From Methanobrevibacter_A sp964431035 (GTDB lineage Archaea; Methanobacteriota; Methanobacteria; Methanobacteriales; Methanobacteriaceae), in the NCBI GenBank assembly GCA_964431035.1, contig CAYSIF010000012.1, forward strand, positions 1 to 35,120: a stretch of DNA of 35,120 nt, in the 5' to 3' direction. The first letter of the stretch is position 1; each line of letters starts with the position of its first letter. Below, piece after piece: positions 6,592-15,041 of this stretch. Under the pieces are notes generated by a model, which worked only from the letters and a program-made list of their open reading frames with translations, had not been told where the DNA came from and did not search any database. Position numbers and translations under genes: made by a program.

Positions 6592-9456
6592 GTGACAAAT
6601 AAAATAGAAAAAAAATGGCAGAAGAAATGGGAAGACGAAAAAATATTCCAATCAAATCCAGATGAAAGAGAAAAATTATACTTAACTGTAGCATTTCCCT
6701 ACCCAAGCGGAGCAATGCACATAGGACACGGAAGAACATACACAGTACCAGACGTATATGCTAGATTCAAAAGAATGAAAGGCTACAATGTACTCTTCCC
6801 AATGGCATGGCATGTAACAGGAGCACCAGTAATAGGAATAGCAAGCAGAATAAAAAGAAAAGACGAATGGACACTAAACCTATACGAAAACGTGCACAAA
6901 GTACCAAAAGAAACACTCCCAAAACTAGAAGATCCAGAATTCATTGTAAAATACTTCAGTAACCAATACCATAAAGTAATGGAAGATATGGGATTCTCAA
7001 TAGACTGGAGAAGAGAATTCAGAACAATAGACCCACCATACAAACAATTCATAAGATGGCAAATAACAAAACTATATGAAAAAGGCTATGTTATAAAAGG
7101 AAAACACCCAGTAAAATACTGCCCACACGATGACAACCCAGTAGGAGACCACGACTTACTCGAAGGAGAAGGAGTAGCAATAAACGAATTAACACTACTA
7201 AAATTCAAAGTAAATGACAAAATACTAATACCAGCAACATTAAGACCAGAAACAATATTCGGAGCAACAAACATCTGGCTCAACCCAGAAATAGAATACA
7301 TAGAAGTAAAACACGAAAATGAAACATGGATTGTAAGTAAAGACTCCTATGAAAACATCACCAACCAAAAAAATAACCTAGAAATAATAGGCACAATAAA
7401 TCCAGAAGAATATATTGGACAATATGCAGAAAACCCAGTAACAAAAGATAAAATACCAATACTACCAGCAAACTTCGTAGACTCAGAATACGGAACAGGA
7501 ACAGTATTTTCAGAACCAGCAGATGCACCAGCAGATTACATAGCATTAAAAGACCTAAAAGAAAACAACACCCTACTTGAAAAATACAACTTAAAAGAAA
7601 CCGTAGAAAAAATAGAACCAATACCAATAGTAAAACTCAAAAAATACAGCACCATACCAGCCAAAGACATAATCGAAGAACTACAAGTAACAGACCAAAA
7701 CGACCCAAAACTAAAAGACGCAACCAACGAACTATACAAACTAGAATTCAACAAAGGAATAGTAGTAGACGAAATACAAGACTACGGAGGACAAAAAGTA
7801 TCCACTGCAAGAGAAGAAGTCAAAGAAAAAATGATAAACGAAAACCTTGCAGACACCATGTACGACTTCGCAGAAAAACCAGTAATCTGCAGATGCGGAA
7901 CAAAATGTGTTGTTAAAATAATGGACAACCAATGGTTCCTAAAATACTCCGACGAAGACTGGACAAACAACGCACATGAAGTACTTGAAGGAGAAACAAT
8001 AATACCACCTGAAATCAGAGCAAACTTCGAATACTACCTCGGATGGTTAGAAGACTGGGCATGCAGTAGAAGACTAGGATTAGGTACACACATGCCATGG
8101 GACAAACAATGGCTAATCGAACCACTATCAGATTCTACAATATACATGTCATACTATACAATAGCGAAATACCTAAGAGACATGGACCCAGAAACACTAA
8201 CACCAGAATTCTTCGACAAAGTATTCCTAGATAAAGACCCTGAAAACCCAGAAAATCTAAAAGTAGAAGAAGATAAAGTACAAGAAATACAAAACGAATT
8301 CAACTACTGGTACCCATTAGATTGGAGATTATCTGCAAAAGATTTAGTTGGAAACCACTTAAGTTTCCTCATGTTCCACCACAGTGCAATATTCCCACAA
8401 GAAAAATGGCCAAAAGGAACCGTAGTATTTGGAATGGGACTACTTGAAGGAAACAAAATGTCCTCCTCCAAAGGAAACATTATCCTCCTAGATGATGCTA
8501 TAGAAGAATATAGTGCAGACGTTGTAAGATTATTCCTAATGTCATCTGCTGAACCATGGCAAGACTTCGACTGGAGAGAAAAAGAAGTACTAGGTACCAA
8601 ACGAAGATTATCATGGTTTAGCCAATTCGCAGATAAAATCAAAAATATCTCCGGAAAAGACATAGACCTAAGCAATATAAAAGAAGAAGAAGTAACCAGA
8701 ACCATTGATAAATGGATGTTAAACCAATTAAATCTAAGAATAAAAAATGCTACAGAAGCTTTAGAAGTATTCCAAACAAGAAAAGCACTACAAGAAGCAT
8801 TCTTCCTACTTAAAAAAGATTTAGACCATTACATGTACCGTACAAAACATCTAATAGAAACAAAAGACCCAGCTATGATCTATGTATTAACAAAAGTTCT
8901 TGAATCATGGTTAAGACTACTATCACCATTCACCCCACACACTTGTGAAGAAATATGGAGTGAAAATGGTGGAGAAGGTTTCATATCAAATGCATCATGG
9001 CCAGAATACAATGAAACATTAATAGATACAAAAGTAGAACGCTCAGAAGCACTTGTTCAAAACCTTGTAAGTGATATTAATGAAATTAAGAAAATGATTA
9101 AAAATGATGTGGAAAAAGTTCATGTATACCTTTCACCAGATTGGAAATGGGACTTATATGAAATAGCTAATGAAGTAGGTAAACCAGATATTGGTAGAAT
9201 AATGGGGCAAGCTATTTCAAAAAATATACATGATGATAAAAAAGAAATTGCTCAAAATGCTAAAAAAATAGGTCAAGAAGTTACAAAAACAAAATATGTT
9301 GGAAAAATAGATGAATTTGAAATATTAAATGATGCTTTAGATTATATTGAAGAGGAATGTGATAATACTGTTGTTATACATACTGATGATAGTTATGATC
9401 CTCAAAATAAAGCTCGAAATGCTATTCCATATAAACCAGCACTTTATATGGAATAA
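6592..9456 (+). CDS. leuS: Leucyl-tRNA synthetase, archaeal/eukaryotic type
   Basis: 954 residues, the usual length for archaeal LeuRS. It is a class I synthetase with the HIGH motif in SGAMHIGHGRTY (HIGH 43-46) and KMSSSKGN at about 622-629. The connective-peptide 1 editing domain includes TLRPETIFGATNIWL and the GTGTVFSEPADAPAD region; an anticodon-binding helical domain (WLRLLSPFTPHTCEEIW) and a C-terminal extension follow. It charges tRNA-Leu and hydrolyses mischarged products. The start is GTG 6592 with GGTGA 8 bases upstream; the N-terminal NKIEKKWQKKWE matches the family. Codon choice changes along the gene: the first two thirds favour C- and A-ending codons, while the last 250 residues favour T-ending ones. 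A T-rich tract follows the stop. Confidence 0.97.
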   Translation: MTNKIEKKWQKKWEDEKIFQSNPDEREKLYLTVAFPYPSGAMHIGHGRTYTVPDVYARFKRMKGYNVLFPMAWHVTGAPVIGIASRIKRKDEWTLNLYENVHKVPKETLPKLEDPEFIVKYFSNQYHKVMEDMGFSIDWRREFRTIDPPYKQFIRWQITKLYEKGYVIKGKHPVKYCPHDDNPVGDHDLLEGEGVAINELTLLKFKVNDKILIPATLRPETIFGATNIWLNPEIEYIEVKHENETWIVSKDSYENITNQKNNLEIIGTINPEEYIGQYAENPVTKDKIPILPANFVDSEYGTGTVFSEPADAPADYIALKDLKENNTLLEKYNLKETVEKIEPIPIVKLKKYSTIPAKDIIEELQVTDQNDPKLKDATNELYKLEFNKGIVVDEIQDYGGQKVSTAREEVKEKMINENLADTMYDFAEKPVICRCGTKCVVKIMDNQWFLKYSDEDWTNNAHEVLEGETIIPPEIRANFEYYLGWLEDWACSRRLGLGTHMPWDKQWLIEPLSDSTIYMSYYTIAKYLRDMDPETLTPEFFDKVFLDKDPENPENLKVEEDKVQEIQNEFNYWYPLDWRLSAKDLVGNHLSFLMFHHSAIFPQEKWPKGTVVFGMGLLEGNKMSSSKGNIILLDDAIEEYSADVVRLFLMSSAEPWQDFDWREKEVLGTKRRLSWFSQFADKIKNISGKDIDLSNIKEEEVTRTIDKWMLNQLNLRIKNATEALEVFQTRKALQEAFFLLKKDLDHYMYRTKHLIETKDPAMIYVLTKVLESWLRLLSPFTPHTCEEIWSENGGEGFISNASWPEYNETLIDTKVERSEALVQNLVSDINEIKKMIKNDVEKVHVYLSPDWKWDLYEIANEVGKPDIGRIMGQAISKNIHDDKKEIAQNAKKIGQEVTKTKYVGKIDEFEILNDALDYIEEECDNTVVIHTDDSYDPQNKARNAIPYKPALYME

Positions 9457-9462
9457 TTAAAC

Positions 9463-9488
9463 TTTTTTTCTTCTTTTTTCTTTATTTT
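9463..9488 (+). terminator. Oligo-T terminator after leuS
   Basis: Runs of 7, 6 and 4 T separated by single C/TTC follow the leuS stop within 10 bases. Archaeal RNA polymerase terminates at such T tracts without needing a hairpin. No stem is visible. Confidence 0.55.
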
Positions 9489-9547
9489 AAAATATATACT
9501 AATTTTTTTTTTGATAGAATTTATAAAAATATTGGATAAAAAAATCT

Positions 9548-9601
9548 TTACTTAAAAAATTAAGTAACTATTTATATAAACTTACTTAAAAAATTAAGTA
9601 A
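9548..9601 (+). promoter_or_regulatory. Two identical palindromes flanking a TATA box
   Basis: The 20-base palindrome TTACTTAAAAAATTAAGTAA occurs twice, at 9548-9567 and 9582-9601. Its arms TTACTTAA/TTAAGTAA are perfect around AAAA. Exactly between the copies is TTTATATAAA (9571-9580), a good archaeal box A. Transcription should begin near 9601-9606, so a protein bound to both palindromes would block TBP/TFB loading and initiation. The ribosome binding site GGTGA is at 9612-9616, before ATG 9623. This is a textbook repressor-operator layout; the binder is unknown and may be the ATPase itself. Confidence 0.75.
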
Positions 9602-9622
9602 TAAAGAGAAAGGTGAAAAAAA

Positions 9623-11065
9623 ATGGAAGAAGAAAAAATCATAATGGATTTTATCACCGAGGAAATAAACACCATCCCAAATATTCTAAAAAAAAAATTA
9701 ACCACTAACAATAAAAAAATCACCCCAAGAGAAGAACTAGAAAAAATAAAACACAACATCAACAAATTTCTAGAAGGAAAAACCTCAAATCGTTTCAATG
9801 TATTATCTGGATTACGTGGAGTTGGTAAAACAATATTACTTTACCAAACATACGAATATTTACTAAAAGAAAAGAATATAAATCCCGAACAAATATTATA
9901 TATCTCATGCGAAGAATTAAACAATATAAACAAATGCGACATAAAAAAACTCATAGACATCTATTTAAAACAAAAATACAATACAAACCTTAGATTATTA
10001 AACAAAAAAATATTTCTATTAATTGATGAAGCCCAATACGATAAAAATTGGTCAATATCCGGAAAAATAATCTACGATAAAACCGACGAAATATTTATGA
10101 TTTTCACAGGATCATCAGCATTAAGCATGGAATATAATGCCGATTCGGCGAGAAGAATGCTCAAAAAAGTTATAACTCCTTTAAACTATAGCGAACATAT
10201 AAAACTAAAATATGGATTAAAATTAAATATAACACAACCATTAATTAAATTAATATTTGAAGGAAAAATAGATGAAGCAAAAAAAGCCGAAGAAAAAATC
10301 AATACAATATTAACAAACCATATTCCTTATACAAATAACGATTGGGAAGAATATTTAAAATATGGTGGTTTTCCCATATTATTCAATGAAAATGATTACA
10401 CCGATTTAAACTCAAAATTAATTGATATGGTTAATAAAGTCATAAATACAGATTTAATAAGATTTAAAAATTTTAATTTCGAAAATCAAGCTAATGCTAA
10501 TCGAATACTACGTTTTTTAGCATTACAAAAAGCAGGAAACCTTTCACAAAATAAATTATCAAATTATCTAAAAACATCATCCCTAAATGTCAAAAATATA
10601 TTAGACACCTTAGAAAAGACAAAATTAATATTTCATTGTGAACCTTATGGAACATCAACAAAAAGAATTAATAAATCCTGGAAATATTATTTTGCTACAA
10701 GTAGTTTAAGATATAATTTATCAATAAGTCTAGGAAATTCAACCCACAATACAGAAGAATATGAAGGAACAATAATAGAAAATTTAGTTGCTTCTACATT
10801 ATTTAATTTCCTACAAAAAGAAAATAAATATATAAGTTTATATTACGATTCAAATGATACTAACTCTGATTTTATATTACAAGAAGATTTTAAATCACCA
10901 ATCCCTATAGAAGTAGGGCGAGGAAAAAAGGATAAAAGACAAATAAAAACTTCTATGAACAAATATAATGCAGAATACGGGATAATAGTATCTAATAAAG
11001 AATCTGAAATTAAAAAAGATGGTGATGTAATTCACATAACACCAAAAACCTTTTCATTTTTATAA
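9623..11065 (+). CDS. AAA_14/DUF4143-like ATPase under twin operators
   Basis: 480 residues. After a 55-residue charged N-terminus come Walker A SGLRGVGKT (62-70), Walker B KKIFLLIDEAQYDKNW (D135, E136) and the sensor MIFTGSSALSME. It then has EEYLKYGGFPILF, a winged-helix-like segment (LSQNKLSNYLKTSSLNVKNILDTLEKTKLI), YFATSSLRYNLSI, and a C-terminal nuclease-like core (NSDFILQ ... PIPIEVGRGKKDKRQI) typical of the DUF4143 class. The central insertion (about residues 180-235, GLKLNITQPLIKLIFEGKID) makes it longer than the ATPase at 1621-2835. ATG 9623 has GGTGA 6 bases upstream. It is convergent with trmI, with a hairpin-like inverted repeat between them. The role is unknown; the twin palindromes at its promoter imply tight regulation. 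Confidence 0.85.
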   Translation: MEEEKIIMDFITEEINTIPNILKKKLTTNNKKITPREELEKIKHNINKFLEGKTSNRFNVLSGLRGVGKTILLYQTYEYLLKEKNINPEQILYISCEELNNINKCDIKKLIDIYLKQKYNTNLRLLNKKIFLLIDEAQYDKNWSISGKIIYDKTDEIFMIFTGSSALSMEYNADSARRMLKKVITPLNYSEHIKLKYGLKLNITQPLIKLIFEGKIDEAKKAEEKINTILTNHIPYTNNDWEEYLKYGGFPILFNENDYTDLNSKLIDMVNKVINTDLIRFKNFNFENQANANRILRFLALQKAGNLSQNKLSNYLKTSSLNVKNILDTLEKTKLIFHCEPYGTSTKRINKSWKYYFATSSLRYNLSISLGNSTHNTEEYEGTIIENLVASTLFNFLQKENKYISLYYDSNDTNSDFILQEDFKSPIPIEVGRGKKDKRQIKTSMNKYNAEYGIIVSNKESEIKKDGDVIHITPKTFSFL

Positions 11066-11091
11066 AAATTAAAATTGAAAATTTTTTATAA
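11060..11091. terminator. AT-only inverted repeat between convergent genes
   Basis: TTATAAAAATT (11060-11070) is complementary, with one bulged T, to AATTTTTTATAA (11080-11091). It overlaps the stop of the ATPase gene and that of trmI, so it could help end transcription from both sides. The stem contains only A-U pairs and is weak. Confidence 0.4.
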
Positions 11092-11817
11092 TTTTCTTGC
11101 AAAAACAAGGTAGCCTGTATGACCTACCATACGTGTTTTTGGTCTGGTTCCTTGTGATTTTATTTCTATTTCTCTTTCTAATGTTTCAATTATTTTTAAG
11201 TTTGAAAATCCTAATTTTTTAGCTACTTTATGACTTACTTCAACTTGTTGTATATATGGTGCATAAACTACTAACCATCCTCCAAGCCTTAGTGTTTTAT
11301 AGACATCTTCGAATATTTCATATGGTTTAGGAAGGTCTAAAAAGATTAAGTCTATTTCTTCTTCGTCAATTCCTTCTTTTATGTCTTGATTTTTTATTGT
11401 TATGTTTTTTATTCCGAATTCATCTATGTTTTTTTGTGCTACTTTTGCGAAGTCTTCTCTTATTTCATAGGATATTACTTTACCTTTATCTCCAACTATG
11501 TTTCCAAAGTTTAATGCTATTGCTCCTGCTCCTGTTCCTGCATCAATTACCCTGTCTCCAGCTCCTAATCCTGTGTGGGCTAGTACTGTTCCTATGTCTT
11601 TTTGTACTAGTATTGAGCATCTTCTGTCCATTAGGTCTATGAAGTCGTTTATTGTTGGTTTTATTATTTTGAACTTTTTATCTAGATGAGAGATTATTGT
11701 GTCTCCAATTGTTGCTCTTTCCATTTGTTCTTTTTTTATTATTCCTAAATCTGATTGGAATTCTCTGTCTTCTTTGATTAGGTATTTTTTCCCTCTTTCA
11801 TCCATTAAAATTTTCAT
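11086..11817 (-). CDS. trmI: tRNA (adenine-N1)-methyltransferase TrmI
   Basis: 243 residues from the preferred ATG 11817. It has a small N-terminal beta domain (MKILMDERGKKYLIKEDREFQ), then a Rossmann SAM-methyltransferase domain with motif I VIDAGTGAGAIAL, acidic motif II VISYEIRED and motif IV LIFLDLPKPYEIF. The IGDTI segment and DLMDRRCSILVQKDIG match archaeal TrmI/Gcd14, which methylates A57/A58 in the T-loop of tRNA and works as a tetramer. The longest frame starts 6 codons earlier at 11835, but GGAGAG lies between the two ATGs, 6 bases before ATG 11817. It is downstream of and on the same strand as vapBC, with a 63-base gap. Confidence 0.92.
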   Translation of the reverse strand: MKILMDERGKKYLIKEDREFQSDLGIIKKEQMERATIGDTIISHLDKKFKIIKPTINDFIDLMDRRCSILVQKDIGTVLAHTGLGAGDRVIDAGTGAGAIALNFGNIVGDKGKVISYEIREDFAKVAQKNIDEFGIKNITIKNQDIKEGIDEEEIDLIFLDLPKPYEIFEDVYKTLRLGGWLVVYAPYIQQVEVSHKVAKKLGFSNLKIIETLEREIEIKSQGTRPKTRMVGHTGYLVFARKL

Positions 11818-11880
11818 AATATTCTCTCCATGCAAATATGGAAGATTAAAACTTAGTTTAATATTAAAATTTATTACTTC

Positions 11881-12273
11881 TCATAAAAATATTCTTTTAA
11901 TACCATTTATTTTATCAAAATCTGAATCAAAAGAAGCTATAATATTCGTATTATAATCCATCATAGTTTTTACAATAGTGCAATCTGAATAATTTATACT
12001 TTGATTATAATGTTTAAACAATTCAAAACTATCATTGTATTTTTCAGATGTTAAAAAATCAATATTATCATAACTTAATAAAACATTTTTAATTTCATCT
12101 AATGTTAATTTGTGGTTATGCTTCTTTAAACTATTTAATACTTCGACTAATACAATATTATTAATTAATTTTTTTTCATTCTTTATATATGATTTTAATA
12201 TATGTGCTTTTTCATGATAATAATCATTATCAATCATTAATCCAATAATGTAGGTACTATCTAAAAATATCAT
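11881..12273 (-). CDS. vapC: VapC-like PIN-domain toxin
   Basis: 130 residues, a single PIN domain. The four acidic positions expected for metal-dependent RNase activity are visible: D5 (MIFLDSTY), E44 (IVLVEVLNSL), D97 (NYSDCTIVKTM) and D116/D118 (IASFDSDFD). PIN toxins of VapBC pairs cleave tRNA or rRNA when released from the antitoxin. The ATG is one base after the stop of the upstream antitoxin gene, so translation is probably coupled. No truncation or frameshift is seen, so the toxin looks functional. The target RNA cannot be told from the sequence. Confidence 0.88.
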   Translation of the reverse strand: MIFLDSTYIIGLMIDNDYYHEKAHILKSYIKNEKKLINNIVLVEVLNSLKKHNHKLTLDEIKNVLLSYDNIDFLTSEKYNDSFELFKHYNQSINYSDCTIVKTMMDYNTNIIASFDSDFDKINGIKRIFL

Positions 12274-12274
12274 A

Positions 12275-12553
12275 TTATTTATAACTATTTTTTTTTAAAT
12301 CAACACTATTTGTTCGTGTGTTTGAGTGTAATATTCCATCTAACTTTTCTGAAGTGGTATCTCCTTCTGGTTTATCATATGATAGTAGTTTTTCAATTTC
12401 TTCTATAGTCATTGTTTTATTTGGAGAATTATCTTCTTTTAAACCATTTAGTATATATTTATTTGCTAAATCAAACTGTGTTATTCCTGTTTCAACACTT
12501 TTAAGTTTTAATAATTGTTTAATATCCTCATTGATTCTGATTGTAGTTGCCAT
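12275..12553 (-). CDS. vapB: VapB-like ribbon-helix-helix antitoxin
   Basis: 92 residues. The N-terminus MATTIRINEDIKQLLKLKS, followed by a second helix FDLANKYILNGL, is a ribbon-helix-helix DNA-binding domain. The rest is acidic and Ser/Asn-rich, likely disordered until it wraps the toxin. It sits immediately before the PIN toxin gene, the standard antitoxin-first order. GGGGATT is the ribosome binding site just before ATG 12553. Paired 15-base direct repeats at 12572-12602 lie in the promoter and are the natural site for the antitoxin to repress its own operon. Confidence 0.85.
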   Translation of the reverse strand: MATTIRINEDIKQLLKLKSVETGITQFDLANKYILNGLKEDNSPNKTMTIEEIEKLLSYDKPEGDTTSEKLDGILHSNTRTNSVDLKKNSYK

Positions 12554-12571
12554 ATTAATCCCCTATATAAA

Positions 12572-12602
12572 TATATTTGTATAATAGTATATTTGTATAA
12601 TA
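12572..12602 (-). promoter_or_regulatory. Direct repeats in the vapBC promoter
   Basis: TATATTTGTATAATA occurs at 12572-12586 and 12588-12602 on the plus strand, a 16-base period, beginning 19 bases upstream of the antitoxin start. Ribbon-helix-helix antitoxins typically bind such short repeats cooperatively. The repeats overlap TATA-like sequence, so binding would block transcription. Confidence 0.6.
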
Positions 12603-12624
12603 ATATATTTATATATTTGGCAAA

Positions 12625-15015
12625 TTATATGAGTTTTTTGTCTTTTATTTCTTTTTTGAAGTGTAGATATTCTGAGTCTAGGACTTTTCTTATGTTTTTT
12701 GCTGTTTTATCTCCTATTCCTTCTACTTCTTTTAGTTGTTCTACTGTTGCATTTACTATATTGTTTACTGTTCCGAATTTTTCTAGTAGTTTTTTTGCAC
12801 TTACTGGTCCTATGTTTGGTAGTGATTCTATTATGAATAGTTGTTGTTCCCATAGGTTTACTGGTTTTTTATCTGTTCTTATTTGTATATCTGGTTTGTC
12901 TTTTTTTTGCTCTCTTACTGCTATTCTTTTTATCATTGCTGCGGTGTCTTCACTGTTTCTTGTTGGTATTATGCTTATTCCGAAGTCTAGTGCTATGCTT
13001 GCTATTGATCCTCTTATTGCGTTTGGGTTTATGAATCCTGAGTAGAAGTCGTCTCCTTCTAGTATCATGATTGGTTTTTTGAATTCTTCCATCATGTTTC
13101 TTGCTTGTTTGAATAGTCTTTTGTCTACTATTGAGTCTACGAAGTCTTTTGCTGTTTTTCTTTCTATTGCTACTTCTTGGCTTATTTGGTAGTCTGCTAC
13201 TGTCATTGGTTTGATTTTTACTTTGACTCCTATTATGTCTAGGTTTCGTATGACGTTTGAGTTTCCTTCACGTGAGTCTACATATACTATTAGTTCGTTG
13301 TTGTTGCTTAAATCTTCGTTATCTAGGTCTATTTCTTTTATGTCTTCTTGGTTTAGTTCTTCTGTTATGTTTTCATCTGATATGTCTTTTTTTACTGGTT
13401 TTGTTGATTTTATTGCTTGTATTTTGTTTTTTGCATCTAGGTCTAATTCTTTTATTGTTTTTTGTGTTAGTAGTTGTTGTTTCATTCTTCTTTCTTTGTT
13501 GATAGCTGCCCAGTAGTATCCTTCGTCACGTGTTCCTTTTGTAATTAGGATTTTCATTTTTCCTGTTTTTTTCCTACCTGTTCTTCCTCTTCTTTGTATC
13601 ATTCTGACTTCAGATGGTACTGGTTCGTAGAGTACTACTAGGTCTACTGCAGGTATGTCTATACCTTCTTCTGCAACACTTGTGGATAGTAGTACGTCAT
13701 ATGATCCTGTTTTGAATGATTTTATAATGTTTTTTTGTTCTTTTTGTGTTAGTCCTTTTTCTCCGTCACGTGTTCCTTGTCCATAGAATTTCACACTTTT
13801 TATTCCTTCTTTTTCTAGTTTTTTATGCATCATTTCTAGTGTGTCTCTGAATTGTGTGAATACTATGATTTTTGGTGCTTTTTGGGAGTTTTCTGTGCTT
13901 CGCATACTGGTTAGTCTTGTTTGGGATTGGTCTTGTCCTAATTCTTTTTTTAGGATTTCAACTAGTTTGTTGAGTTTTGGGTGTTCTATTCCTTTGCGTT
14001 CTGCTTTACCTGCTAGGCGTATTGCTTTTGTGAAGTTTGGATCTAATAGTAAGTTTTTAGCAGCTTTAGTTTTCTTTTTTCGTAGTCTTTTAATGTATAG
14101 GTTGAATGTTTCAACACCTTGTGTTTCTAGTAGTTCTAGTGAGTGTTGGACATTTATTACTGCACTTAATATTGACATTGCTCTGTAGCATTCTTTTGGT
14201 GGGTTAGCGCTACGTGCTATTCTGTTTTGAACTCGTCCTCTTGCTTTTAAGATGTCTCTTTTACCAACAGATATTGTATTGATAACTTTCATTGATTTTA
14301 ATCCTTTAAGTCTAACTTTTAATGCTTTGTTTAAGGATTCCTGTATTCTTTCTAAGTCTTTTCCTAGTTCTATGTGAACCCAGTCAATTTTGATTGGGTT
14401 GAAATAGGGTTTTACATCTGGGTCATCTTCGTTTTTTATTTTAACTTTTTGTATGAAGAGGTTATCGCATACTTCTTTTATTTTTTCTTTATTGTATCCG
14501 GGTGATGCTGTTAGTCCTAGTATTAGATGGTTTTTGGATTCTTTAACATATCGTGATGCTAAATAAACATATGAATAAGAGCCTACTGCATGGTGACATT
14601 CGTCGAATACAACCAGTGATACATTTTCTAGTGTGTATCTTGAGTTTAGTAGGTCTGCTTCAACTGTTTGTGGTGTTGCACATATTATTTGTGATTCGTC
14701 CCATCGTTTTTTTCTTTCTTCGGTTTTGATGGAACCTGTTATTGATGTTACTTTTGGTATTAGGAAGTTTCTGAAGTTTTCTTCATGTTGTATTGCTAGT
14801 GGTTTGCTTGGGGCTAGAATTAGTATTTTTGATTTTTTTAGATGGATTAATCTGTCTGCTGCTACAAGTACTGCTATTAATGTTTTTCCTAGTGCTGTTG
14901 GGGCAACTATCATTGTGTTACCATCTTTAATAACATCTGCTGCTAGGATTTGTTGGTACATTCTTGCTTCAGCAGTATTTTTATGTATGAGTTCATGTTC
15001 TATGTAAGTAACCAT
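12625..15015 (-). CDS. hef: Hef: FANCM-like helicase fused to XPF-type nuclease
   Basis: 796 residues. The N-terminal superfamily 2 helicase has motif I APTALGKT (38-45), motif II DECHH (138-142), GLTASPG (motif III) and C-terminal helicase motifs KIIVFTQFRD, STSVAEEGID and QRRGRTGR (motif VI). After a charged linker comes the XPF/Mus81 nuclease with the catalytic ERKTAKDF motif (from about residue 618), then tandem helix-hairpin-helix units (LPNIGPVSAKKLLEKFG, VEGIGDKTAKNI). Hef processes stalled replication forks and acts as a dimer with PCNA. Motif II reads DECH where many relatives have DEAH. ATG 15015 has AAAGGATT upstream. It begins 26 bases after the second Mur ligase ends, so it may be the last gene of that operon. 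Confidence 0.96.
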   Translation of the reverse strand: MVTYIEHELIHKNTAEARMYQQILAADVIKDGNTMIVAPTALGKTLIAVLVAADRLIHLKKSKILILAPSKPLAIQHEENFRNFLIPKVTSITGSIKTEERKKRWDESQIICATPQTVEADLLNSRYTLENVSLVVFDECHHAVGSYSYVYLASRYVKESKNHLILGLTASPGYNKEKIKEVCDNLFIQKVKIKNEDDPDVKPYFNPIKIDWVHIELGKDLERIQESLNKALKVRLKGLKSMKVINTISVGKRDILKARGRVQNRIARSANPPKECYRAMSILSAVINVQHSLELLETQGVETFNLYIKRLRKKKTKAAKNLLLDPNFTKAIRLAGKAERKGIEHPKLNKLVEILKKELGQDQSQTRLTSMRSTENSQKAPKIIVFTQFRDTLEMMHKKLEKEGIKSVKFYGQGTRDGEKGLTQKEQKNIIKSFKTGSYDVLLSTSVAEEGIDIPAVDLVVLYEPVPSEVRMIQRRGRTGRKKTGKMKILITKGTRDEGYYWAAINKERRMKQQLLTQKTIKELDLDAKNKIQAIKSTKPVKKDISDENITEELNQEDIKEIDLDNEDLSNNNELIVYVDSREGNSNVIRNLDIIGVKVKIKPMTVADYQISQEVAIERKTAKDFVDSIVDKRLFKQARNMMEEFKKPIMILEGDDFYSGFINPNAIRGSIASIALDFGISIIPTRNSEDTAAMIKRIAVREQKKDKPDIQIRTDKKPVNLWEQQLFIIESLPNIGPVSAKKLLEKFGTVNNIVNATVEQLKEVEGIGDKTAKNIRKVLDSEYLHFKKEIKDKKLI

Positions 15016-15041
15016 AATAAAATTAATCCTTTATACTTTTT

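Noticed and set aside
7358..8705. Minus-strand frames inside leuS
   Set aside because: Antisense shadows of the A/C-rich part of leuS, with hydrophobic low-complexity translations and no start signals.
1621..11065. Transposon or prophage carrying the three ATPases
   Set aside because: No transposase, integrase, terminal inverted repeats or target duplications are seen, and housekeeping genes lie between the ATPases.
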